A stretch of 64,000 nucleotides of DNA from Deefgea piscis (lineage in GTDB: Bacteria; Pseudomonadota; Gammaproteobacteria; Burkholderiales; Chitinibacteraceae). How positions within the stretch are numbered: position 1 is the first letter of the stretch; each line of letters begins with the position of its first letter. Positions 1-7,350 of this stretch are shown here, in pieces. The notes under the pieces are model-generated. The model had not been told where the DNA came from, searched no databases, and saw only the letters and a list, made by a program, of their open reading frames with translations. The stretch spans positions 1,984,001 through 2,048,000 of the forward strand of contig NZ_CP081149.1 in the NCBI RefSeq assembly GCF_019665785.1, given 5' to 3'. The position numbers were made by a program, and so were the translations under genes.

Positions 1-264
1 CGCCAAGCATTGGCGATGCATACACGCTCACTGCGCTACCTTAAGGCGATGCAGGTGGCCAAAGTTCGCTTTAACTTGGATGGCAGTCAGGCGGATGAAG
101 TGACTGAAGAGCAGCGCGTATTTGCCGCAAACAGCCTTCACGAATACTTCAAGAAAGCCGCGACTCAGCGTAAAGAAAAAGAAGCCGCAGAAGCCGCCAA
201 AGTGGCTGAGGCGCAAAAATTAGAAAAGCTCAACCAATTGGCGGCGAAGTTTTCACGCGATTGA
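1..264 (+). CDS. proQ: ProQ/FinO-family RNA chaperone, C-terminal part (5' end outside window)
   Basis: The reading frame is open from base 1 (R-Q-A-L-A-M-H-T...), so the gene starts upstream and only about the last 87 residues are present. The segment H-T-R-S-L-R-Y-L-K-A-M...R-F-N-L-D-G matches the end of the ProQ/FinO RNA-binding fold (in E. coli ProQ the equivalent is a S-x-R-Y-L block followed by R-x-D-L-D-G). It is followed by a charged Ala/Lys/Glu-rich helix ending FSRD. The family binds structured sRNAs and mRNA 3' ends as a global post-transcriptional regulator. An ATG at 10 is internal, not the start. A bidirectional terminator follows 23 bases downstream. Family assignment rests on a short conserved block, so it is good but not certain. 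Confidence 0.75.
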   Translation, partial: RQALAMHTRSLRYLKAMQVAKVRFNLDGSQADEVTEEQRVFAANSLHEYFKKAATQRKEKEAAEAAKVAEAQKLEKLNQLAAKFSRD

Positions 265-286
265 TTGATTGAGTTTGTTGTGTTGT

Positions 287-318
287 AAAAAAGCCCGCTG
301 CACTGCAGCGGGCTTTTT
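287..318. terminator. Bidirectional intrinsic terminator between proQ and mdh
   Basis: A stem AAAAGCCCGCTG (289-300) pairs with CAGCGGGCTTTT (306-317) around a 5-base loop. There is an A run on one side and a T run on the other, so it can end transcription from both convergent genes. Confidence 0.9.
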
Positions 319-350
319 GTTTATGTGATGCTATTTTTTGATTCTTTCAA

Positions 351-1331
351 TTAAGCGAGTAGATGTTTAACTGCGTCGCGTTCTTCAGAAAGCTCTTTAG
401 CGGTCGCGTCCATACGTGCGCGGCTAAATTCGCTGATTTCAAGCCCGGTAATGATTTCGTATTTGCCGTCTTTGCAAGTAACAGGGTAGCCGTAGATTAA
501 ATCGCTATAGCCGTATTCGCCATTGGCAGGTACGCCCATCGTTACCCAGTCACCCTCAGGTGTGCCTAAAACCCAATTGCGAATGTGATCAATCGCTGCG
601 TTAGCTGCTGATGCGGCAGAAGATAGGCCGCGTGCCTTGATAATGGCTGCGCCACGCTGTTGTACGGTAGGGATGAATTCGCTTTCTAACCATTTTTGAT
701 CGTTGATCAAAGTGGCTGCATTCGCGCCTTTCACTTCGGCGTGGAAAATATCAGGGTACTGAGTGGCAGAGTGATTGCCCCAGATGATCATTTTCTTAAC
801 GTCGCTAATTGTAGTGCCGGTTTTTTGGGCTACTTGTGTCATGGCGCGGTTGTGGTCAAGGCGCATCATGGCAGTGAAGTTGGCAGGATTAAGATCCGGT
901 GCGTTTTTCATTGCGATGTAGGCGTTGGTGTTAGCAGGGTTGCCAACTACTAAAACTTTAACGTCACGGCTTGCAACTTCATTCAGCGCACGGCCTTGGG
1001 CTGTAAAGATTGCGCCGTTGGCTTCGAGTAAGTCTTTGCGTTCCATGCCTGGGCCGCGCGGGCGTGCGCCAACCAGTAAGGCAATATCAGCATCTTTAAA
1101 GGCTACTTTTGGATCGTCGCTTTGTACGATTCCTTGTAGTAAAGGAAAAGCACAATCATCTAATTCCATGACGACGCCATTAAGTGCCGGTAGCGAAGGT
1201 GTAATGTCTAGTAATTGTAAAATTACAGGCTGGTCTGCGCCGAGCATGGCACCAGAGGCGATACGGAACAAAAGGCTGTAACCAATTTGACCTGCAGCAC
1301 CAGTAACAGCAACGCGAATAGGTTGTTTCAT
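351..1331 (-). CDS. mdh: Malate dehydrogenase (NAD)
   Basis: Oxidises L-malate to oxaloacetate with NAD in the cytoplasm, the last step of the TCA cycle. The 326-residue length is typical of the betaproteobacterial cytosolic-type enzyme. Visible features are the N-terminal Rossmann motif [12 protein letters not shown], the substrate-binding segment RLDHNRA, and the catalytic histidine in [11 protein letters not shown]. The start at 1331 (M-K-Q-P-I-R-V) is preceded by TTGGAG at a suitable distance. An ATG 39 bases further upstream would add 13 unconserved residues and is not preferred. It is divergent from the GntR regulator, with a 232-bp shared control region, and convergent with proQ. It is not co-transcribed with the sdh genes but sits beside them. 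Confidence 0.97.
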   Translation of the reverse strand: MKQPIRVAVTGAAGQIGYSLLFRIASGAMLGADQPVILQLLDITPSLPALNGVVMELDDCAFPLLQGIVQSDDPKVAFKDADIALLVGARPRGPGMERKDLLEANGAIFTAQGRALNEVASRDVKVLVVGNPANTNAYIAMKNAPDLNPANFTAMMRLDHNRAMTQVAQKTGTTISDVKKMIIWGNHSATQYPDIFHAEVKGANAATLINDQKWLESEFIPTVQQRGAAIIKARGLSSAASAANAAIDHIRNWVLGTPEGDWVTMGVPANGEYGYSDLIYGYPVTCKDGKYEIITGLEISEFSRARMDATAKELSEERDAVKHLLA

Positions 1332-1503
1332 CGAGCATACTCCAAGTAAGTGGCGGTTGATCGCCATCAAGCAAATAAGAATTTGGCCGCCTTGATTATG
1401 ACTGCAAAGCGAGAACTTTGATACTTAGCAAGTAATCTTATCACGATGACGATTGGGTGCGTAGTAAGTTTAATAAAAACAAAAATTTGGTGTTATATCT
1501 TTT

Positions 1504-1517
1504 GTCTTATATAAGAC
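1504..1517. promoter_or_regulatory. Perfect 14-bp palindrome in the mdh/GntR divergent promoter region
   Basis: GTCTTATATAAGAC is a perfect palindrome 47 bases upstream of the GntR start and 173 bases from the mdh start. Size and symmetry fit an operator for a dimeric GntR-family repressor. Binding by the adjacent regulator is inference. Confidence 0.5.
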
Positions 1518-1563
1518 TGTAGTAGACTCGGCATCGACAACATGATAAAAAGATAAAGTTGGA

Positions 1564-2283
1564 ATGAAAAAACTAGCGGCGCAGCCTCTTTATAAGCAAG
1601 TTATACGAGAAGTTATGACTGCGGTTGAGGCAGGTGAATGGCAGGATGACGAAAGCTTACCGAGTGAGGTTGAGCTGGGCGTGCGCTTTGGTGTAAGTCA
1701 AGGTACGGTTCGTAAGGCGCTCGATTCCTTGGTCGCGGAGGGCGTTTTGTATCGGCGTCAAGGTGTAGGTACTTTCGTAGCAGGAATGAATGACTTTCTG
1801 GCCCGGGGGCATTTTTTACCACTGGCAGGTGCCGATGGTGTAGCACCAAAAATTGAACTACTTGGTTGTGTGCGGATTCATGCCGGTGAACAGCTAGCAG
1901 ATATATTAGGTTTGCGACGTGGCGCGGCATTGTGGCAGGTTCGTCGCTTACTTAGAGTTTCGGGTGTTGTCATCGGGCTAGAAGAAATGTTACTGCCCGA
2001 GGTAGGGTTTCCCAATCTCGATATCCGGCGCATTCGTGAGTTAAAAGGTAATTTACGTGAGTTGTGCTGGCGCGATTTTGGTGTGCGTTTGCGAGATGGT
2101 GAAGTGCGTTATCGCGCGGTTGCTGCAGGGCAGAGCGAAGCACGCTTACTGATGGTGGATTTAAATGAGCCACTGTTGCAGTTGGTTCGTTTGGCGAGAG
2201 ATTTTGAAGGCAAGCCACAGGTTTGGAGTGTGGCATGGCTCAAAACCGAGACACTTGCCTTTGAGCCAGCGCCGTTTGCATAG
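1564..2283 (+). CDS. GntR/HutC-family transcriptional regulator (UTRA domain)
   Basis: A 239-residue regulator. Residues about 5-70 form a GntR winged helix-turn-helix (LPSEVELGVRFGVSQGTVRKAL followed by EGVLYRRQGVGTFV). Residues about 90-235 look like the UTRA ligand-binding domain of the HutC subfamily (VRRLLRVSGVVIGLEEMLLP). Family members are usually repressors released by a small molecule. Its place between mdh and sdhC, on the same strand as sdh, makes it a candidate regulator of TCA genes, possibly autoregulated through the palindrome at 1504. Ligand unknown. Start at 1564 follows a TTGGA sequence; the next in-frame ATG would cut into the HTH. Confidence 0.88.
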   Translation: MKKLAAQPLYKQVIREVMTAVEAGEWQDDESLPSEVELGVRFGVSQGTVRKALDSLVAEGVLYRRQGVGTFVAGMNDFLARGHFLPLAGADGVAPKIELLGCVRIHAGEQLADILGLRRGAALWQVRRLLRVSGVVIGLEEMLLPEVGFPNLDIRRIRELKGNLRELCWRDFGVRLRDGEVRYRAVAAGQSEARLLMVDLNEPLLQLVRLARDFEGKPQVWSVAWLKTETLAFEPAPFA

Positions 2284-2332
2284 ATTTTTTAATACTGATA
2301 ACAGCTCCTTTAAGGACTAAATCAGACTACCT

Positions 2333-2347
2333 AAGCTCTTAGAGCTT
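2333..2347. promoter_or_regulatory. 15-bp palindrome upstream of sdhC
   Basis: AAGCTCTTAGAGCTT is perfectly symmetrical around a central base, 28 bases before the sdhC start. It could be an operator or a small hairpin in the sdh leader. It does not share sequence with the palindrome at 1504. Confidence 0.35.
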
Positions 2348-2375
2348 TATTTGTAACTTAGAGAGGAAAGAGCGT

Positions 2376-2750
2376 ATGCAAAAAACACGCCCAAAACACC
2401 TCGCGCTATGGCAGATCCGTTTGCCACTGCCGGGGATTGTGTCCATCTTGCACCGCATTAGCGGTTTGTTGATGTTCGCAGCCATTCCATTCATGTTGTA
2501 TGCGCTAGAAGGTTCTTTGTCTTCGGCTGAGCGTTTTGCGGCATTTAAAGACTGCATCGGCAATCCGCTGGTGAAGCTGTTCTTATTGGCGGTGTTGTGG
2601 GCCTATTTGCATCACGCCTGTGCGGGCACGCGCTTTCTGTTTTTAGATATTCATAAAGGCTTGGATTTAAAAACCGCGCGCCTCACTTCTTATATTGTCT
2701 TGGCAGTGAGCTTGTCATTGACCGTCATTATTGGAGCGATCACATGGTAA
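2376..2750 (+). CDS. sdhC: Succinate dehydrogenase cytochrome b556 subunit
   Basis: Membrane anchor of complex II that, with SdhD, binds haem b and ubiquinone. 124 residues with three hydrophobic segments (about 30-50, 65-85, 103-122). The N-terminal LPLPGIVSILHRISGLLMF is the SdhC signature, with the quinone-site serine/arginine region S-I-L-H-R-I-S-G. The haem-ligand histidine lies in the second helix (AYLHHACAGTR). GAGAGGAAAG precedes the ATG. It overlaps sdhD by 7 bases, so the two are translated together as the head of sdhCDAB. Confidence 0.96.
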   Translation: MQKTRPKHLALWQIRLPLPGIVSILHRISGLLMFAAIPFMLYALEGSLSSAERFAAFKDCIGNPLVKLFLLAVLWAYLHHACAGTRFLFLDIHKGLDLKTARLTSYIVLAVSLSLTVIIGAITW

Positions 2751-3094
2751 ATCGTCATGTTGTCGGTGCGCATTATGGATTGCGCGATTGGTTGGTTCAG
2801 CGTGTGACTGCGGTCATTATGTTGGCTTATACCTTGGGTGTCGTGGCTTTTATTTTGTTTGCAAACGGTGCGTCATTTGAAGCTTGGCAAGCATTGTTCG
2901 CCTGTACGTGGGTGAAGATTGTTACCACCATCACGATTATTGCTTTGTTGTGGCATGCCTGGGTTGGTGTTCGCGACATTTGGATGGATTACATCCAGCA
3001 TATTGGCGTAAAGCTCACAATGCACGTGCTGACGCTGCTGTGGTTGCTCGCTAGCTTGATTTACATGGTTAAAGTTGTATGGGGTGTTTTATGA
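2744..3094 (+). CDS. sdhD: Succinate dehydrogenase membrane anchor subunit
   Basis: Second membrane anchor of succinate dehydrogenase. 116 residues with three transmembrane helices. The opening GLRDWLVQRVTAVIMLAYTLG is the SdhD pattern, with the R-V-T-A region facing the quinone site; HAWVGVRDIWMDYIQ in the middle includes the haem-side histidine and the conserved R-D-x-W-x-D-Y. The start overlaps the end of sdhC by 7 bases and its stop overlaps the sdhA start as ATGA, indicating translational coupling. Confidence 0.95.
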   Translation: MVNRHVVGAHYGLRDWLVQRVTAVIMLAYTLGVVAFILFANGASFEAWQALFACTWVKIVTTITIIALLWHAWVGVRDIWMDYIQHIGVKLTMHVLTLLWLLASLIYMVKVVWGVL

Positions 3095-4884
3095 GCCAAG
3101 AATCTACAAAACGTCCGATTCCAGTTCGCAAATTTGACGCGCTGATCGTCGGCGCGGGTGGTGCGGGTTTACGCGCTGCACTGCAATTGTCTGAAGCGGG
3201 AGTTAAAACCGCTGTTCTGTCTAAAGTATTCCCAACGCGCTCGCACACGGTTGCAGCGCAAGGTGGTGTTTCGGCTTCATTGGGTAATTCTGAGCCCGAT
3301 CATTGGACTTGGCATATGTACGACACCGTCAAAGGTTCGGACTGGCTAGGGGATCAAGACGCGATTGAATTTATGTGCCGCGAAGCGCCAAAAGTCGTGA
3401 TTGAGCTTGAGCATTTTGGTATGCCGTTTGACCGTAATAGCGATGGTACGATTTATCAGCGTCCATTCGGTGGTCACATGAGTAACTTTGGCGAAAAACC
3501 AGTTCGCCGCGCCTGTGCTGCTGCTGACCGTACCGGTCACGCTATGTTGCATGCTTTGTATCAACGTAACGTTCGCGCTAATACGCAATTTTTCGTTGAA
3601 TGGATGGCGCTGGACTTGATTCGCGACGAAAACGGCACGGTGCAAGGTGTGGTTGCCATGGAAATGGAAACCTCGGAAGTTGTGATTTTCCAAGCCAAAG
3701 CAACCTTGTTCGCCACTGGCGGCGCGGGCCGGATTTATTCTTCTTCAACCAATGCCTTTATTAATACCGGTGATGGCTTGGGGATGGCCGCTCGTGCGGG
3801 TGTACCGTTAGAAGACATGGAATTCTGGCAATTTCACCCAACTGGCGTTGCCGGTGCTGGGGTATTGATTACTGAAGGTGTGCGCGGTGAGGGCGGTATT
3901 TTACGCAACTCGAACGGCGAGCGTTTTATGGAGCGTTATGCGCCAAACGCTAAAGATTTAGCTTCGCGTGATGTGGTTTCGCGCGCCATGGTGACCGAAA
4001 TTAACGAAGGCCGTGGTTGTGGTCCAAATAAAGATCACGTTTTGCTGGATATTACGCATTTAGATCCAGAAGTCATTATGTCGAAATTGCCGGGTATCCG
4101 CGAAATTTCGATTAAATTTGCCGGTGTTGATCCAATCAAAGCGCCAATCCCTGTTGTACCAACTTGCCACTACCAAATGGGCGGTATTCCGACCAATTAC
4201 AAAGGTGAAGTGGTAACTGGCGATTCAACCATCAAAGGCTTTTACGCCGCAGGTGAGTGCGCTTGTGCTTCGGTACATGGCGCTAATCGCTTAGGTACTA
4301 ACTCATTGCTCGATTTATTGGTGTTTGGTAAATCATCTGGCAATTCAATGATCGATTACATCAAGTCGCATCATGAATCATTCCCAGAAATTTCAATGCA
4401 AGATGTTGAACGCTCTGTGGCACGTGTTGCTCGTTTGGATAATCAAACAACGGGTACCAATGTGAACGAAGCTCGCTTAGCGATGCAACGCACAATGCAA
4501 GCGCATGCTGGCGTCTTCCGCTTTAAAGACATGCTCGCTGAAGGTGTTTCGAAGATTCTCGAAGTCGAAAAAATGGTTAAAAACACCGTGATTGCCGACA
4601 AATCGAAAACCTTTAATACCGCACGTCTTGAAGCGCTGGAATTAGAAAATCTGATCGAAGTTGCCAAAGCCACGATGATTTCGGCTAATGCGCGCACGGA
4701 ATCACGCGGCGCGCACGTGCGTGACGATGCGATTGATAGCCCAGAACAACCGAATGGTCGTGACGATAAAAACTGGCTCAAACATAGCCTGTGGTTTAGC
4801 TCAGACAATCGCCTTGAATATAAACCCGTCAATTTAACGCCGCTGACTGTTGATTCTGTCGCGTTGAAGACTCGCTCATACTAA
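3091..4884 (+). CDS. sdhA: Succinate dehydrogenase flavoprotein subunit
   Basis: Catalytic FAD subunit oxidising succinate to fumarate on the cytoplasmic face of complex II. 597 residues. The dinucleotide-binding motif GAGGAGLRAA is near residue 21. The histidine that carries FAD covalently is about residue 52 in SHTVAAQGG. Active-site segments are FHPTGVAGAG, RGEGGILRN and HGANRLGTNSLLDLLVFG. The start at 3091 overlaps the sdhD stop (ATGA) behind a GGGG ribosome site; an upstream ATG at 3079 would add only four residues inside sdhD. Covalent flavinylation should depend on SdhE, encoded just downstream. Confidence 0.98.
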   Translation: MSQESTKRPIPVRKFDALIVGAGGAGLRAALQLSEAGVKTAVLSKVFPTRSHTVAAQGGVSASLGNSEPDHWTWHMYDTVKGSDWLGDQDAIEFMCREAPKVVIELEHFGMPFDRNSDGTIYQRPFGGHMSNFGEKPVRRACAAADRTGHAMLHALYQRNVRANTQFFVEWMALDLIRDENGTVQGVVAMEMETSEVVIFQAKATLFATGGAGRIYSSSTNAFINTGDGLGMAARAGVPLEDMEFWQFHPTGVAGAGVLITEGVRGEGGILRNSNGERFMERYAPNAKDLASRDVVSRAMVTEINEGRGCGPNKDHVLLDITHLDPEVIMSKLPGIREISIKFAGVDPIKAPIPVVPTCHYQMGGIPTNYKGEVVTGDSTIKGFYAAGECACASVHGANRLGTNSLLDLLVFGKSSGNSMIDYIKSHHESFPEISMQDVERSVARVARLDNQTTGTNVNEARLAMQRTMQAHAGVFRFKDMLAEGVSKILEVEKMVKNTVIADKSKTFNTARLEALELENLIEVAKATMISANARTESRGAHVRDDAIDSPEQPNGRDDKNWLKHSLWFSSDNRLEYKPVNLTPLTVDSVALKTRSY

Positions 4885-4893
4885 GAGGTTGCT

Positions 4894-5607
4894 ATGACTA
4901 CCCAATCCGTAAAATTTCGCGTTTATCGTTACGATCCAGATAAAGACGCTAAGCCGTATATGCAAGACATCAGCGTTGATGTCGACACCACCACTGAGCG
5001 CAAATTGCTCGATGCCTTGGTGAAACTCAAAGTGGTTGATGAGTCGTTGTCATTCCGTCGTTCGTGCCGCGAAGGCGTGTGTGGCTCGGATGCAATGAAC
5101 ATCAACGGCAAAAATGGTCTGGCCTGTATTACTGATATCGATACGCTCAAGCAGCCAATCGAAGTACGTCCATTGCCAGGCTTGCCAGTGATTCGTGATT
5201 TGATCGTCGATATGACGCAGTTTTTTAAGCAATATCACTCGATCAAGCCGTATGTGATTAACGACAGCCCAGCGCCAGATCGTGAACGCCTGCAAAGCCA
5301 AGAAGATCGTAAAGAACTCGATGGTTTGTATGAGTGTATTTTGTGCGCGTGCTGCTCAACATCGTGCCCATCATTCTGGTGGAATCCGGATAAATTCGTC
5401 GGTCCTGCTGGTTTGCTCGCTGCGTATCGCTTTATTGCCGATACCCGTGACGAAGCCACTAGCGCACGTTTGGATAACCTAGAAGACCCTTATCGCTTGT
5501 TCCGTTGCCATAGCATCATGAATTGCGTTGATGTTTGCCCGAAAGAGCTCAATCCAACTAAGGCTATCGGCAAGATTAAAGATTTAATGGTGAAGCGTAT
5601 TTCTTGA
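4894..5607 (+). CDS. sdhB: Succinate dehydrogenase iron-sulfur subunit
   Basis: Carries the three iron-sulfur clusters that pass electrons from SdhA to the membrane quinone. 237 residues. Cysteines for [2Fe-2S] are in SCREGVCGSDAM and GLAC; those for [4Fe-4S] and [3Fe-4S] are in CILCACCSTSCPS and CHSIMNCVDVCPK. The start follows sdhA by 9 bases with AGAGG in front. Length and cysteine spacing are complete. Confidence 0.98.
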   Translation: MTTQSVKFRVYRYDPDKDAKPYMQDISVDVDTTTERKLLDALVKLKVVDESLSFRRSCREGVCGSDAMNINGKNGLACITDIDTLKQPIEVRPLPGLPVIRDLIVDMTQFFKQYHSIKPYVINDSPAPDRERLQSQEDRKELDGLYECILCACCSTSCPSFWWNPDKFVGPAGLLAAYRFIADTRDEATSARLDNLEDPYRLFRCHSIMNCVDVCPKELNPTKAIGKIKDLMVKRIS

Positions 5608-5614
5608 TAGTAGG

Positions 5615-5678
5615 TGGGTATTTCCTTCTAGACTTTTTATGATAAAGCCTGCATGGTTATACCCATAGGGGGTCTAGA
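5615..5678 (+). other. Two interleaved inverted repeats covering the sdhE start
   Basis: TGGGTAT (5615-5621) can pair with ATACCCA (5659-5665), and TCTAGAC (5627-5633) with GTCTAGA (5672-5678). The arms interleave (a-b-a'-b'), so only one can form or a pseudoknot results. The second arm runs into the start codon of sdhE beside its GGGGG ribosome site. Function is not shown by the sequence. Confidence 0.3.
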
Positions 5679-5923
5679 TGAATGAAGTAGAGTTTAAACG
5701 AATCGTGTGGCGCTCTCGACGTGGATTACTGGAATTGGATTTGCAATTAGAGCGCTTCGTTTCCGATGTTTTACCCACGTTATCTGAGTCTGAATTGGCT
5801 GTGTACGAACAAGTTTTAATGCTGCCTGATTGGGACTTTTTAGAGTACGTCAATGGCAAGTCAGTGTGTCCTGATGCACAGCTGGCCGTGATGATAGCGC
5901 GCATTAGCGACGCACAACAGTAA
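5678..5923 (+). CDS. sdhE: FAD assembly factor SdhE
   Basis: Small cytoplasmic factor (81 residues) needed for covalent attachment of FAD to SdhA. The family signature R-R-G-L-L-E-L-D is at residues about 14-21; its R-G-x-x-E core contacts the flavoprotein. It lies 70 bases downstream of sdhB and 34 upstream of gltA, the usual betaproteobacterial position. A GGGGG ribosome site precedes the ATG. Confidence 0.95.
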   Translation: MNEVEFKRIVWRSRRGLLELDLQLERFVSDVLPTLSESELAVYEQVLMLPDWDFLEYVNGKSVCPDAQLAVMIARISDAQQ

Positions 5924-5957
5924 CGTACAGCTTAGGCTGTTTAACAGGAGTCTATAG

Positions 5958-7244
5958 ATGGATAAGAAAGTCACGCTAACGTATAACGACGGACAAAGCA
6001 CACTCGATTTCCCAGTGTTGCCGAGCACGCTGGGTCCTGATGTTGTAGATATCCGTAAATTTTCGCAAACGGGGATGTTTACCTTCGACCCAGGTTTTTT
6101 AGCAACTTCAAGTTGCGAATCCAAAATCACTTTCATCGATGGTGATTTAGGGCAGTTGTACTATCGTGGCTATCCCATCGAACAATTGGCAGAAGATTCA
6201 GATTACCTCGAAGTCTGCTACTTGTTGATCAATGGTGAATTGCCAACAGCAGCAGAAAAAGCCGGCTTTCAAAAAACCGTCATGAGTCACACGATGATTC
6301 ACGACCAATTGACGCGCTTCTTTAATGGCTTCCGCCGTGACGCGCATCCTATGGCGATGATGGTGGGTGTGGTTGGCGCTTTGTCTGCGTTCTACCAAGA
6401 CAGTTTGGACATCAATAACGAAGAACACCGCAAAGTAGCGATGTTCCGTTTGATTTCTAAAATCCCAACCGTAGCCGCCATGTGCTACCGCTACAACCAA
6501 GGCTTGCCATTCGTTTACCCACGTAATGATTTGAGCTACACCGCCAACTTCATGCACATGATGTTCTCAACACCCTGCGAGCCATATGTGCCCAACCCAG
6601 TTTTGGTGCGCGCGCTGGATGTGATTTTCACCTTGCATGCCGATCACGAGCAAAATGCATCGACTTCAACCGTGCGTTTGGCAGGTTCCTCAGGCGCCAA
6701 TCCGTTTGCCTGTATCGCAGCAGGTATCGCGTGTCTTTGGGGCCCATCACACGGCGGCGCCAACGAAGCCGTATTGGTGATGCTGGACGAAATCGGTTCA
6801 GTTGAAAACGTACCAGCCTTTATGGATGGCGTGAAAGCTAAAACGCATAAATTGATGGGCTTTGGTCACCGTGTTTACAAAAACACCGACCCACGCGCTA
6901 ATGTGATGCGCCGTATCTGCCACGAAGTATTGGCTGAAATGGGCTTGCAAGACGATCCGAAATTCAAATTGGCGATGGAATTGGAAAAAATCGCGCTGGA
7001 AGATCCGTACTTCATCGAGCGTAAACTTTATCCAAACGTTGATTTCTATTCAGGCATCGTTCAGTCGGCCTTGGGTATTCCAGTACCAATGTTTACAGTG
7101 ATTTTCGCCTTGGCGCGCACTGTAGGTTGGATTAGCCACTGGAATGAAATGATTTCTGATCCTGGTATGAAAATCGGTCGTCCACGTCAGCAATACACTG
7201 GCGCGCAAAAACGCGATTTTGTACCTATTGATCAACGCGGCTAA
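5958..7244 (+). CDS. gltA: Citrate synthase (type II)
   Basis: Condenses acetyl-CoA and oxaloacetate to citrate. 428 residues, the length of the NADH-sensitive hexameric bacterial type. Catalytic segments are [10 protein letters not shown] (first histidine), [15 protein letters not shown] (second histidine) and the late aspartate in [13 protein letters not shown] sits 7 bases before the ATG. It follows sdhE by 34 bases and is followed by a small hairpin, suggesting partial separation from sucA. Confidence 0.98.
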   Translation: MDKKVTLTYNDGQSTLDFPVLPSTLGPDVVDIRKFSQTGMFTFDPGFLATSSCESKITFIDGDLGQLYYRGYPIEQLAEDSDYLEVCYLLINGELPTAAEKAGFQKTVMSHTMIHDQLTRFFNGFRRDAHPMAMMVGVVGALSAFYQDSLDINNEEHRKVAMFRLISKIPTVAAMCYRYNQGLPFVYPRNDLSYTANFMHMMFSTPCEPYVPNPVLVRALDVIFTLHADHEQNASTSTVRLAGSSGANPFACIAAGIACLWGPSHGGANEAVLVMLDEIGSVENVPAFMDGVKAKTHKLMGFGHRVYKNTDPRANVMRRICHEVLAEMGLQDDPKFKLAMELEKIALEDPYFIERKLYPNVDFYSGIVQSALGIPVPMFTVIFALARTVGWISHWNEMISDPGMKIGRPRQQYTGAQKRDFVPIDQRG

Positions 7245-7257
7245 GACCCCGTTCCTG

Positions 7258-7282
7258 CGCCCTTATGTACCCCATGAGGGCG
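7258..7282. terminator. Hairpin after gltA
   Basis: CGCCCTTATG (7258-7267) pairs with CATGAGGGCG (7273-7282) with one G-T pair and a 5-base loop. There is no T run after it, so it is more likely an mRNA-end stabiliser or processing hairpin than a full terminator. Confidence 0.5.
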
Positions 7283-7350
7283 TAGCAGCATTGACCGGCC
7301 TAGGTGCATCAACTTGCAAAGCTTAGGCGGATAAAACTGGATACACGGCA

